From: Micrasema longulum | Lineage: Eukaryota; Arthropoda; Insecta; Trichoptera; Brachycentridae | Reading direction: 5' to 3' | DNA length: 64,000 nucleotides | Assembly (NCBI GenBank): GCA_022494885.1 | Contig: JAGVSM010003552.1 | Span: 62,001-126,000, forward strand | Shown: positions 1 through 11,799 of the stretch, piece by piece | Position numbering within the stretch: the stretch's first letter is position 1 | How the letters are laid out: each line of letters begins with the position of its first letter | Position numbers and translations under genes: made by a program | The notes under the pieces: generated by a model | Database searches by the model: none | Told to the model about the DNA's origin: nothing | Seen by the model: the letters and a program-made list of their open reading frames with translations, nothing else

Positions 1-93
1 GACTCAATAGCTACTCTTAGATAAAAATCATAAAAAGGGAAAAAAACCCGCCTCTTAGATTGGAGTGTATGCTTAAAGTCCTGAGTGTGAGGG

Positions 94-257
94 TTAAACA
101 TGAAATATTTGTTTATAAGGCGGTTCTGCACTATAGTGCTTCATCTTTATTGGCGCCTGAAGCATATAGCAAATGAAACACAGGACTAGTACAATGCCTG
201 CACTATTCCAATGCAATGCCTTATGAGCCATTAGGGTTTGATAATAATGATGACTAT
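94..257 (+). repeat. Degenerate copy of tRNA-derived SINE family A (body and tail)
   Basis: The body motif (a tgaaatatttgttta-like stretch), the 'gcgcctgaagc' segment and the closing 'caatgcctta...ccattagg' followed by an interrupted ATGATG run match, in order, the better copies at 21978-22233 and 62979-63245. The tRNA-like head is unrecognisable. This is an old copy. Confidence 0.6.
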
Positions 258-314
258 TTAAAAATCCATCTTAAGGATTGGTAGTTAGGGTTATTTTCGA
301 GTTCAGTACCCAAT

Positions 315-388
315 AAGGTTGACTGGAAATCTCCAGAAACCCTGAAAACCAAGGAAGGTTGTCTGGAAATGTCTAGAAACCCTGAAAA
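315..388. repeat. Two-copy tandem repeat, 40-bp period
   Basis: Two adjacent units share 'aaggttg.ctggaaat' and 'agaaaccctgaaaa' with a 40-bp offset and only a few differences. No coding capacity is apparent. Confidence 0.75.
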
Positions 389-399
389 ATAATGGTGTC

Positions 400-1860
400 T
401 AAAACATTTGATAAAAGCTTTTCGATGTTTTATATAAGTGCTTTTTATATCCTAAAAAAAAACATTCTATTCCAATCGTGTTATTTGAAGTTCCTTTTTC
501 TAGTAATCTTTAACATCTTTAGTATTTTTCCAAGTTCAAAACAAGAATTACTTTAAGTTTTTCTAGTAAATTCGGTGAAAAAGCAATAGTGATGAGATAA
601 GTAAAAAAAAAATCAGGTATAAAAAACTAAATGAAATGTACGAAGTATTGCATTTGCTATCTTGCATTTTTACTTATAAATAACGGTTTAAACGCGTTGC
701 AATATTTATTTGACTTGCAACGTATTTCAACCGTTGCAATTTCAGGTTGACTTGTATTATCTTTATGTCTGATCTTGTAAATGTACAAACATTTATGAAA
801 AATTAAATTATTTCATTTAAAAAAAACTATTACACATCACAATAAACACAACAAATACGTCACGTTAGCGTTGATTGAAAATAAACATAATGATAAAAAT
901 ACGCAAGTCTATAAGTTTTTAGTCTGCATTCCCTTATCCGCAAATAATGGTTTATAGAGAACAAATATTTGTACTTCAATCGCAACGTTCCAACGATCAT
1001 TTAACATGAAGGCAAGATAAATATGTAGAAAAGTTTAGATTGCTTCACCTTAGTTATAAGTTAAATTAAATATTTATTTTTGGAGAAATATTGCAAACTG
1101 TTTTGATTAGTAATTCAAACCTCGGTTTTCAAACGTAAATGTGTATATGTAACTACTATACACTGTCTACCGCGCACTCGCCAGCGTGCACCCCTGTAGG
1201 CAGTGCTGAATATAGATGGCAGGGTGAAAAGATCAAAACTTTAATCATAAGCTACTTGCCGCGAGAGTTTTTCTCTCTCCATAGTGAGAAAGTGTCGGCC
1301 CTTTCAGGAATAAAGTGAGCAAAGGCGATATTGAAAGGAGCTAGCTACTAGAATACTTTCCCAACTCTTTGGGTATAAAAATTCACAGAGCTTTTCAGCT
1401 TTGGTTTCCCGTGGAAATGGTGACGGTAATTAATTAATGCAGCCACAGTCCCCTAGGGGCGAGAAAGTAGAATATTTGATTTAATTTTCACTTATGTAAA
1501 ATCCTTCAATTTATGTAACAATACTTTTTTGCTAAATTATCCAATTAAATGAACATTATTTCAATGCACATTTATGTTATTTTATTATATTTTTATATTT
1601 ATACATATAATAACATATTCGAATAAGAATTAAAGTATTTTGAATAAATCACAGTTATAACGTTATAAGAAAATCCCGTGCCGGGGAATATATTCTTAAA
1701 GTATGTTTTACAAAAAACAGTATTTTTTTCAAGTTTTTAATTTAACTATATGCAAAAAAAGTATCATTTATGGTACTGTACATTACACTGTTGCCAAAAA
1801 ACAATCTATTGTTGAAAATTAAACTATCTGGGTTTTCATAATTTCTTGTATTTTTTATGT
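400..1860. other. AT-rich stretch without recognisable gene
   Basis: Mostly AT-rich. Positions about 1160-1460 are more GC-rich and include a TATA-like 'gggtataaaa' near 1370, but no open frame, splice-linked exon or known repeat could be tied to it. Confidence 0.5.
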
Positions 1861-1863
1861 ATA

Positions 1864-2834
1864 AAGGCTGTTCAAATTCAAGGTATATATTTAAATTTGA
1901 AATAAAAGACATAAATTGTGTGAATTTTATGTTTATTTTAAATTAAAGTACATAAACTCCAGTTGATAATGGAAAAAAATATCATCCAAGCGACCTTCTC
2001 TGCTAGTTCTGCAGGCTGTCAATCCTTTACTAAAATTTTCAATAACTTTTTCACATAATTGTGGTTCAACTAGTAATATTTATTAAGTAGTTACATTGCC
2101 ATTTTCATTTTAGAAAAAATTGACAACCAATTACGCCACCAGACCAAAATGAACACACCAAACAGTAACTTTTTTGGTTTCATCGATTTTTAAAACAATT
2201 TTCTTATATTTCCTTCACCACAAACACGACATGTTTGTTTGTTGAAATACCTGCCAATATCAAAATGAGCTTTATCGGTGAAGACAATTTTGTAGAAAAA
2301 ATCTCATTTTCTTCTCGTTTTTCTTTGGCCCAATTCACGAATTGCCTACGTAATACGTGGTTAGTTAGCTTTAATTATAGTGTTACATATATTTTATGGG
2401 CCTTTAAATAAAGATTTTTGTGCAGAATACTGAACGAAGTTGTTGCTTTCAGGATTAATTGCTGTGAACGACGACGAATTCATGTTCTTGGCTCTTCAGT
2501 AAAACTTGTGCTAATAGCTGCAATTTTGTTTACTTGAACGACCACAACGATGATAAATTCTGCTTTTCTGATCTTGGACCAAACAAGTTTTTTTAATTTT
2601 TTTAGCGACAAGTTTAATGTATTTTGAACGAAATTTTCTCAAAAATTCTGAAAAATATGCGCCGTATTAAAAATGAGTTTGTATAATAAAAACACGTTAT
2701 TCAACCGTGGAGAAATCTATTTAAACTAATAAGAATGTTTTTAATTCATACTTGAAAAAACATCAGTGCATTCTAGTCACCTGAAGAAAAATGACGGCAA
2801 ATTTATAAAGATACCTCAAATTTGAACACCTTTG
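1864..2834 (-). mobile_element. Internally deleted IS630/Tc1-mariner-type transposon
   Basis: The ends are inverted repeats of about 35 bp (left 'ggctgttcaaattcaaggta', right complement 'ggtgttcaaatttgaggta') and TA flanks both sides. The minus strand between them encodes broken transposase pieces in order: a VNKQ/NKH-like segment, 'KVTVWC', 'SGGVIG' then a jump to the C-terminal block 'EPQLCEKVIENFSKG' and 'RLDDIFFH'. These match the insect transposase family whose core reads VTVWC..SGGVIGPYFFEN and WFQQDGATCHT. The catalytic WFQQD block is missing, so about one third of the gene is deleted, and stops and frameshifts are present. A related, longer element lies at 59233-60564. It is dead, possibly once mobilised in trans. 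Confidence 0.8.
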
Positions 2835-2879
2835 TAAATCCTGTATTTTACTCTTTGGAAGTTTCAAAAAGCAAAGGTC

Positions 2880-3060
2880 CGAAAACGTTTTTAACTTTTT
2901 GTAATTTCTCTCCGTATATTTGGTCTTATTTGTATACTCTCACATGTAAAAAAATAATAAAAGCATATTGTTAAGTGTCCTCAACACGGGAAAATTCAGT
3001 GAGGTCATATTTTTTTTATTATTTACTATCGTTTATAATATAAAAAAATAAACGGTATAA
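2880..3060 (-). repeat. Unclassified dispersed repeat, copy 1
   Basis: The reverse complement shares with 24885-25015 a block reading 'gtgacct.actg', a 'cccgtg.cgaggacact' segment, 'taacaat' and a following 'acatgt.ag.....acaaa' segment, in the same order. No coding potential or terminal repeats could be seen. Confidence 0.6.
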
Positions 3061-3764
3061 CCGCAAACCGAATTTAAAAAAAACTTTGCAATTTAAAATT
3101 TTGGTAATAAAAGTAGAGTGATACTTTGATCCACAAATTTGGAATATCTAGTCACCGGTTTCATCGTTTTCGCGACATCTTTAATGTTATTTTACTTTTG
3201 TATTTGTGTCAGATTTAAAACTTTGCATAGTAACACTGTTTCGTAAATCAGGAAAATATAAATGAGGGCCACCATTTGGAAAACATTTTCCATATCCATA
3301 ATTTTTAGTAAAAGGACAGCTTTTAGAACTCGTTTTTGACCAACTTTGAGAATATCTAATACTGTTTCTGGAGTAAATTCCCAGGTTGTTATTCTACATT
3401 CTTCTCGTATTGTTGATTGACATCATGAAAAGTATATATATATTTTTTTTTTTAATAGACATACAAACTGTTTAATTATCTTGTACGTATTTCTATCAAC
3501 TGGTCTTAAAAAATATGAAGACACAATGGTAAATGCCACACTAGATATTACATATGAAAAAGAGATTAATTTAATTAGACAATGACAGGTAGTTAGAATG
3601 GTTAGCTCTTTTGATACTTCCACAAATAATATTCCTTCTCTGGTGAAATATCAGTCTACTTTCGTATTGGTATGTTGAATATAAAAATAAAAATGTATTT
3701 TTTTAAACACTTAATGGTGCAAAAGATCTGTTTAATGTACAATAGTACGATGAGTGGGTATGAT

Positions 3765-4680
3765 GAATTATTTATTTTTATTTTGAAAAAAAACAAAAGT
3801 TTTTACATACATTGTATACAGAAAATAATAATAATAAATATAAAATATACAAACAATAAAAAAAAAAAATATATAAACAATTTTTTTTAAAACAGTCAAT
3901 TTAACTTTTTCACAGTGGTGTAAGCTGTTGATTAAATACATTATCAGTATTAAAATAAAAGCAATTTAACAATTGATAAATGTTAGGCACATAGAAGTTG
4001 CAAATAAAATAAAAATACATTTATTTATATACAGTAATAAAAATAAAATAAATAGAAACAAGATAAATTAGAATTTAAAGAATAAGAAAAGAAAAAAATT
4101 ATTTAAAATAATGTAAAAGGTACAAAATAAAATAATGAACATACGAGTACATACATAATTACTGACATCGTATAACTGAACGGGTGTACTGTCTATAAGG
4201 AATCTTCTATATTTCATATTGGAGAGATGAAAAATGTCTGCGTTGCCGGAGAGAACAGTATTATAATAATGACATGCCCTATAGAAAAAGTCGTTTTTCC
4301 TTGAGTTAGTCCTAGGTACTGGCAAATTAAATGTAGTATGGAGTATTGTTCTGTTGCGTAAAAGATATTCTAAAGAACTTGTAAGTAAATGGCAGTCTAC
4401 AACGTTGTTTACTAGTTTAAACAGGAATATTTGATCTGCAATCACTCTTCTATACTCCAGCGTTTGAATTGAATTTGGTGTACAGTGAAATTTATATTTT
4501 ATTAAATTTATGAATCTGTTATGTATCCTTTTTAGGTTGTTTATACATATTTTATATTGGGGATTCCATATAATTGAAACATATTCTAACTGACTTCTCA
4601 CATACGTGTTATATAGCAATAAAAATGTTTTGATGTTTTTGAAGTCATGAGACATTCGCATTAAAAAACCTTTTTAATAA
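3765..4680 (-). mobile_element. Non-LTR retrotransposon 3' end (reverse transcriptase C-terminus plus 3' tail)
   Basis: An open frame on the minus strand from 4661 to 4068 (197 codons) carries the typical C-terminal tail of insect LINE reverse transcriptases: 'YVRSQLEYVSIIWNP', a segment equivalent to 'LKRIHNRFINLIKYK', then 'LEYRRVIADQIFLFKLVNN' and 'PRTNSRKNDFFYRACHYYN'. The catalytic palm and the endonuclease are absent, as in a 5'-truncated copy. The downstream part (4067 to 3765 on this strand) is an AT-rich 3' tail; the same tail, including 'cagtggtgtaag', recurs alone at 11580-11790. The open frame suggests a fairly young insertion. The lineage (Jockey/CR1-like) is inferred and not settled. 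Confidence 0.8.
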
Positions 4681-4699
4681 TTATTTTGTATGCCTTATT

Positions 4700-5690
4700 A
4701 ATAATTATTATCATCAAAATATCATAGCGAATAATAAAAACAGACTCAATTCCGCTAAATTGCTAAACAGATTCATATCGTAAAATATTTTCAATAAATA
4801 AACTATTCTAATATGTTCATAGCTACATTTTACCTTAAAAAAAAAACTAATTGCCTTGTGTTGATAGCTCCAACGAATCAAATCGTAACAAAGTGGAGGC
4901 TGAAAATAATTAAACAATATTATGTCCTGTAAAATTGTCCTAATGATTCCGCAGTAGTATATTTTAATTTGATTACACTAATGCCACGCAATTCGTGGAA
5001 AAAAGCGTATCACAAAACATTAAATCAATATTCAGCACCTACTCCATTGTAATAAAAGCAATCTTCGCTCGTCGGTAGTCGGTAGTACATTTCATTAGAC
5101 GGTATAAATTAGATCAATGATTATTAATGTTTTTCCCATAGTAACACTCGAATAGATGATTCTGCTCCCCACCGTTCCGCTCTACTGTGGTTTTTTATAC
5201 ACGGCCTTAATGACAATCATTACTTAGCAAAATCTGGATGTGTGAAATGAAAAAAAAATGACCACTCCTATATTCGAAACTGTTACCGACGGGACTGGCC
5301 AGCGGCTATCAAGGTAGTTCATTCGAACTGAATAGCCTTCCTATGAACTGCAGTCAACCATTCTTACATTAATTTATATTGCAAACAGTTCTACGTATTA
5401 ATTATATGGTCTCAAAAAAAATGTGCGAACTGTGTGGTCATATTTGCTAATATCAGCGAAGGTTTGTTATGCAAATTATTTTGATTGTTTAATTTCTAAT
5501 TTTAAAAAATAAAATTTTATTTATTTTTGTGAATCGTAAAATTAGTTTTACTTTTAGAACTAAAAAAATACGATAACAATAGAGAAATATCACATACTAC
5601 GAATACCGATAAAAAAATAAAAAAAATAAAAACGATAAATAATTGAGCTCTTATTATTAAATCAAATATTTTGATTTTCTACTATTCTGA
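4700..5690. other. AT-rich stretch, no gene seen
   Basis: No recognisable protein, tRNA-like or repeat signature was found. Short open frames here have no family resemblance. Confidence 0.4.
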
Positions 5691-5808
5691 CTATTTCCTA
5701 AAAGTCGTTAATAAATTGTGCTGGAAAAATGGAAATCATGTTGTGGTATAGTGGGATTTGAACCTCGGACCTTTGGCCATATACTACCACGGGACCACAA
5801 TCTGGTTC
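5690..5808 (-). repeat. tRNA-derived SINE, family C
   Basis: The reverse complement shows a tRNA-like head with an A-box-like 'gtggtcccgtggtagta' and a B-box-like 'aggttcaaatcccac', followed by the family C body. It resembles the copy at 21115-21255 most closely. Confidence 0.65.
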
Positions 5809-5924
5809 AATAATTAGTTTTATTATCAAGAACATATTTGGATACTGTGGAGAAATTATTTTTTGTAGTAATAACTTTAAAAATTATATTATAAAAAAAC
5901 ATGTCTCTAGAAAAACGCAACATA

Positions 5925-6150
5925 TTTGGCATTGATAATTGTGACGTCAAGATTTGTGACGATGTTCTATAAAAAATTGAGCAGTTAAGAACAAAGTGGG
6001 CAATTAACATAAATCGTAACCCCTACTAAGGGGCGTGGCCAATGCTGTGACCGTTGTTGCGGGAATTCAAAATTACAAATTTGAAATATTTTTTTATGCC
6101 ACTAATAGGTAGCAAAAAAAAATTATATAGACCCTTACTACTTTAAAAAT
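5925..6150 (-). repeat. Unclassified dispersed repeat family E, copy 1
   Basis: Contains 'aggggcgtggccaatgc', 'gcgggaatt.aaaatta', 'atgccactaatag' and 'agacccttact', which recur in order and in opposite orientation at 21670-21965 and 54275-54570, and in part at 57455-57575. It lies beside a family C SINE, as does the 21670 copy, but in the other orientation. Confidence 0.65.
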
Positions 6151-6159
6151 ACTTTTAAA

Positions 6160-8770
6160 AATATATGTATTTCCCTATTGTCGTCTTTTCGGAATTACAA
6201 TAAAGAATTACCTAGTTTACGTCAACAAGAGTAGAATGAACATTATTCAATTCTAATACAACAGAATCCGTGAAATGTTTCCATGCGGCACTGAATCGCT
6301 ATCACACTTTGCTCTAGCAGCGGTCATGAAAATTCGGACTGACAATATTCCCAGTGTATTACCATTAAAACTGTTTAGATTGTCATTGTGATGATAGCGA
6401 TGAAGAGTCTCTCACAAGATGGCCTAATGTCCCGTGACGGCCACACAGATCGCATTCCCGCCAACGGTAGCGAGGTCCGCAATGACAGAACAAAACATGG
6501 CCGGCTACCAATTCGGAATCGGAATTGTACTGCCATCACTCCTCCACTATGGCGTCCCTTTCACAAAACGCCTTTTCCCGCTGCTCAGCGGGAGTCAGCT
6601 CTTCGGAATCTAATCTACGCTCTCTTTTGTTGCGAGCTAAAAAATAATCGAGATCTGGCGCGAACGAGAGCGCAGCATCATCAGAGGGTAGAAAATAACG
6701 AATGTCATGGTCCTAATTCAGAATTCAATTACGTGTAATTAACAGAGTGGCTACCAGGAGCACATGGCTGAGAACGGCTCTTTGTACCGAAGACGCTAGA
6801 CAATGCGGCTGCAGGCATCTGATAGAATTTACTTTTTAGCGCTTTTTTCAGTTTATGTTCAATAGAAACGTTCTGATTGTTTCATTCAATTTTGTTTCGC
6901 AGACTTTCACCGCCCAACTCTTCAATAAATGTTTAATAGTTTTTTTTTTAATAATCTTACTTAAAATGTCCAAGATCTCAAATTACAATATGATATTTAT
7001 ATTTTGCATAACGTTGATACAATATTTATGTATTCATTGTTTTTTGTTAACTTATATTCGCATAACATAATACAATAAATTTAGAATAAAATATATTTAG
7101 AACAGTTTCAAAACTTCTAGCATGTCATGTAAAGTTGCATGAATTATACAGCGCTATTTTATTAAAATCACCCCATGAGCGTTTTACAAGAAATAAATAT
7201 CCCAGCACGTCTTGCAGCTACAGAACGCATGTACGTTCCATAGAGTTTCCAATAAATAATAATCAATTTCATTAACAGACAAGAGATAGGTTACAGCTCG
7301 TCAAATGCTTGGACGGTAAAAAATCTAATGTCCATTTGCATTATTATTTTAATTGACTATCAAAGTGTTTTAATAAAAAAAATGAAAAAATCGTTCACAA
7401 AAATAGGAGTTAAACACGTCCTGCACATACAGAGCAATGGACGGCTGGAATCTAGACCCCATTACAAAATTCATGTATTCAATAGTCAATAACATTTACA
7501 TATGGACGTAAGGTTACCAATCGTCTTGCAGCTACAAAGCGCAACGAAGAGTGGAATTCTAACAACTTGAGATTTATTTCTATAAATTTACCAAAAATAA
7601 ACATTGAGCGTACAAATAACATTTTTTTATAAATTGTTTTTTTTTACACGTTTTATATGTTTATTTATATATTTACATTACAATTTATTTTTTGAGTTTT
7701 CTGTTTTTTTTTTTTTTTCAATATTACAGTTGTTTTAAAATATTTGTTTTCTTTTTCAGTTGTAGTATATGAATTTATTTTTAACATGATATATTCTTAT
7801 TATAAATGTATATTATATATGTAGCTTTAAAACATGCATTATTGTTTCTACTGAAGCTGCTTGGAGTATTTTCTTGCAATTTTGTGCCTATTGCATGTAT
7901 GATCTATTATTTTTTTGCCACTGAACTGAAAAAATAATTGACTCATTTGGAATATTCGCAACTTTAACAAATTTAGCACGAATATATATTTCATTGGAGC
8001 CGCAAATCCCATTGGAAGTCGATCGAACAAACACAATACAAATATTACTCTAACGCTTTTCAAGAAAGCCGCCGCAGATAAGAGCCCAAAAATAATTAAT
8101 AGACGCATTCTAACAATAATTACAAGGCGATTCGCTAACTTAACACTCGGAACGTGGTATAATCTCGTGTTTTGTCTTATTCTCGAACGTCATCCTCCAT
8201 TCTATTAGTTTTTTATGATGTTATTATGCCGAAACGATTTCTTGCATGAGGTCAGGTGAATGAGGTATGGAGAATAGTGCTGGAGAAGGCAGACCGCGGG
8301 TCTCCCGCGGTGTGTGTGATTGCTACTGGGTCTCGACGATCTGATACTTCGATGGAGCAATATTTTCAAATCGCTGATTCTTCTCTGACACCGATTATTC
8401 AAATGCCGCTCATGGATCATTTTTACACCTGCTATAATAAATTTAATTTATAAACATGGAAATGAGATTTATCTGATATCTGGTAAATGAATTTAGTATG
8501 TGTTTGAGCGGATGAAAAATACGTATATATGAGTGAAATAGAACCAGAATTCTGACTAATGTTTTTGACACGCTGGTTACTTGCAGGTAAATATCCTGAA
8601 AAGAAAAAAATCGACTGGAGTAAAGTTCGCTTCGTAGTGAAGTGATTCATTCGCCTAACTTCCTTGAAGGCTCGGAATCGTGCGTAAAATATTCTTGGTT
8701 CTACATGGCAAAATTTTACTAAAATGTAATACAGATCACATTTTCCATGTATTCTAGATTAAACCAAAAA
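6160..8770. other. Gene-poor stretch with a GC-richer island and weak internal repeats
   Basis: Positions 6388-6740 are GC-richer than the surroundings and hold a 116-codon open frame with no recognisable family; I do not call it a gene. Near 7200, 7415 and 7520 a diverged motif of the form 'cgtc.tgca...acagagc' recurs three times. Around 8293-8311 there is a short GC-rich perfect hairpin. The rest is AT-rich with nothing recognisable. Confidence 0.4.
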
Positions 8771-8779
8771 AACTAAAGC

Positions 8780-8960
8780 GTTTAACTGTACAGTAGTATC
8801 TCGAAAAGTATAAAAAAATAATCAAAATTAAGTACTTTGAATTACGTCAAAAGTTTTTCCAAATCAACCAATGACAGAGTGTTGTAATAGATTTCTGGTT
8901 TCCGGGAAGCCAACTCACCAATAGTACCAATGAACACAGGATGCTGACTGGTAAATAATG
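8780..8960 (-). repeat. Partial copy of the ~390-bp MITE family F
   Basis: Segments 'tttgaattacgtcaaaag', 'aaatcaaccaatgacagag' and 'gtttccgggaagccaact' match the inner part of family F (full copies at 44524-44911 and 58205-58594) in reverse orientation. Both ends are degraded. Confidence 0.6.
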
Positions 8961-8969
8961 ATAACTATG

Positions 8970-10630
8970 CATTATCCGATGCGCAAAGGGAATGATAACC
9001 ATCAGTACCTATTTTTTTTAATGTCTATTTTTGAAACCCTTACTTTGTGGCTATTCATTATAATAAAATTAAAAATTGACCAACTTAGTTTTGAACCGTT
9101 TTGTAGTTATTGTAGTAAAAACAAAGTTGTTTAACGTTTGCGCACATGCAACTTTCCTCAGTTTCTTTATCAAATGCAAATAAAAATCCACCCAGCTAGT
9201 TCGTCCGATGTGTTATCACAAAATTGTTAAAATTAATATTTATTATTCTTGAAAGCCTTAAAAACATTACATAGATTTGAACATGTTTGCCATATCAATT
9301 CATTGTTTATTTCTGCATGCATTAAAAAAATACATTTTATAATTTATTTATATTTATTTATTTACTATCATATCCACTGAATAGTGTATTAATATATCTG
9401 TGATCATATCATACACATAAACTCACACCTCACACATGTATACAAAGTTGCTTTGACTGTCTAAAAAAGGTCATTTATACCGCTCTAAGACAGTCAAAAT
9501 ATGTTTTTTTTAAAACATAGAAATAAAAACATTGTAAAAAAGGTAATAAAAAACATATCAACTGTTTAAGTCCGCTGGGTTAAAAATATATGTGCTCATA
9601 TTAGACCCAATTTTAAAACTCACATTTTGGGCCTTTTCTGTAGATTTTTCTGTATCGTTCTATAATCGAAATTTGTGATGAATTAATAAAAAGACGGGCA
9701 GTAATGTTTTTTGTATGATTTTTTACGATTCTTTGGAGAAAAATCACGTGTAAAAAATACTTTTCACGTAATTGATATTTTTCAATGCTACTGGGTCTCA
9801 TCTCGATCGGACCCATTTCCCTTGGGTATAAGTAAAAAATAATCGTATTTTTTTTCATTAAAAATAGTTTAAAAAATCATGGATTTAAAAAAATATATAT
9901 AACAGTAAATATCGTAGTAAAAATTAAAGTAAATAAGTACCTCTAAAACTCAATTAATATAATATTCAGACTTAACGTACCTAATACGTTAACATATCAT
10001 TTCAGGATGTTAAATACTGGAATGCTCATTGAAATGTGTTTCAATATCCTTTCTTATGTTAATTGTATACAATAAAGCGTGTTATAAAATTTATTGCCGC
10101 CTTTCTGTTTAATACTTAACCTTAGATGTTCAATCTATTCAATGGCATTATATAGCCACAGTAAATATTACACATAAGCCACATATTTAAAATAAATCCA
10201 TTAAAAGAGCTATCGGATTCTTCGACACAACGTATTTATGGTTTAAGATTGACCCTCCATCTTGTATCGTTTTATATCGGAGGTATTTTCACGACTTAAT
10301 TAACCAATTTATAGATTTTGGAATTGAATTCGGCTGTAAAACCTTATATAATTCGTGTGAAACACATATTTGCATTTTATACAATCATCTATTATACGAA
10401 TCAATTTATTATAGTATGTTTTTTTGCAATATTTCATTTGCTTTATTATATTATAAATAACAAAAGCTTCTATACTGATTTCTTTTTCTATTTAAATTGA
10501 ACCTAGTGTGAATAATTAAAAAATTATGGCTGCTGGTTGTTATCTAGTAACATTTTAGATCATAATGCACTTATTGTTACATATTGTAAAATAAAACGCC
10601 GTGTTTTAGAGCGCACAAAAATTTAAAAAT
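8970..10630. other. AT-rich stretch, no gene seen
   Basis: Only short open frames with no family resemblance and AT-rich simple sequence were found. Confidence 0.4.
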
Positions 10631-11065
10631 GAATTCATAAAATTAATATCAAAATGGCATGAAATTTAAGCACTTTATAATCAACAATATTTTGAGTTTG
10701 TCCAAATCTTTGTAGACAAGGACTGGATTCAACTCCCTGGGGAGCTGTTGTAATATGTTTATGTAAACAGCTCCCCAGGGAGTTGAATCCAGTCCTTGTC
10801 TTTTGGTCAAACTCAAAATATTGTTGATAAATTACCTGGTCCATGAAGAAGTATAGAAATTGAAAAAATAATATTTTCAGGCGTTGCCTAGTATGTAGGT
10901 GAAATAATTCAATTAGATGAATCTCACCCGCATAAATAAAGGTTTCAGCTCTTTAACTTCACAAACATCAACAGATGAAAGAATTGAAGGAATATAGATG
11001 TTCAAATATAGGCAGAATGGTGAATGTTACACAGTGTGTAAAGTAGCCACTTAAACTTTATAATC
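10630..11065 (-). repeat. 385-bp satellite-like repeat family D, copy 1
   Basis: Read on the minus strand, it runs 'ggctactttacacactgtgt', 'aacattcaccattctgcc', 'gggtgagattcatctaatt', 'taggcaacgcctgaaaa' and then the hairpin segment. The same blocks occur at 25030-25497 in a cyclically shifted order, so the monomer behaves like a tandem or circular unit. Confidence 0.75.
10681..10827. repeat. Long foldback (hairpin) within the 385-bp repeat family
   Basis: Arm 10681-10749 is matched by inverted arm 10766-10827. The inner 35 or so bases next to the 16-base loop pair perfectly ('aacagctccccagggagtt' and onward). The outer part pairs with one short deletion and one mismatch. Other family copies (18055, 25105) carry only one arm, so the hairpin arose by a local inverted duplication. 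Confidence 0.9.
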
Positions 11066-11579
11066 GTTAAAAGAACTTTTATCAACTTAATAATTATTGT
11101 TCATCACTTTGATGTACTGCACATGTGTTCTGTTCTCACGCTCCAACTACTCAAAAATGTTTTCCAAAAAATAGTATTATGTGCAAATTTTCCTTACATA
11201 TAGTCGAAACGTTTTGCAAAGTAGATTTTATTATTTTCATGTCTCTTCCTAAATTTAAAATACTTGCCTGACGTTTGATTGGTCATCTTATCCTCTTTCA
11301 GGCTTTGTACAATGATAACAGAAGGAATGTCGTGGACTGTATAAAAATGTCTAATCACATCTTTAAAAATCCGTTTGTTTCTTTTATGAAGCACGTCATT
11401 TTTACTTTTGCAAAGATACCGGTATCATGTAGATGTTGATGAGATGTATGTTTTAGACTGTTTATGGAAAACTTCGCTTTGTCAGAAGTATGCAGATGCT
11501 GGTATATTTAAACGTTATACAATGTGACTTGTTCACAGGATGGTAAGACAACAACAATTTTAATAAGGTAGGATTGGAA

Positions 11580-11790
11580 TATTTATTTATTTATTTTTAT
11601 TTGGGAAAAAACAACAGTTTTTATATATTGTATTGTATAAAGAAAATAAGAAGACATATGAACGAAAATTGTGAAAACTTTCAATAAAAATTTTCCTCAG
11701 TGGTGTAAGATATCGATTAAGTACAGCCTTATATAAGTTGCAAGTATTAAAAATGTAAATTTAGTACTTAACAATGTTCTCATCTCAGTC
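11580..11790 (-). mobile_element. 3' tail only of the LINE seen at 3765-4680
   Basis: The block 'cagtggtgtaag', the gattaa.taca segment and the preceding AT-rich run line up with 3770-4000 in the same orientation. No coding part remains, consistent with extreme 5' truncation. Confidence 0.6.
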
Positions 11791-11799
11791 TTAAAGACG

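Noticed and set aside
7195..7570. Tandem array of about 100-200-bp units
   Set aside because: Only a short diverged core recurs three times with uneven spacing; not enough to call an array.
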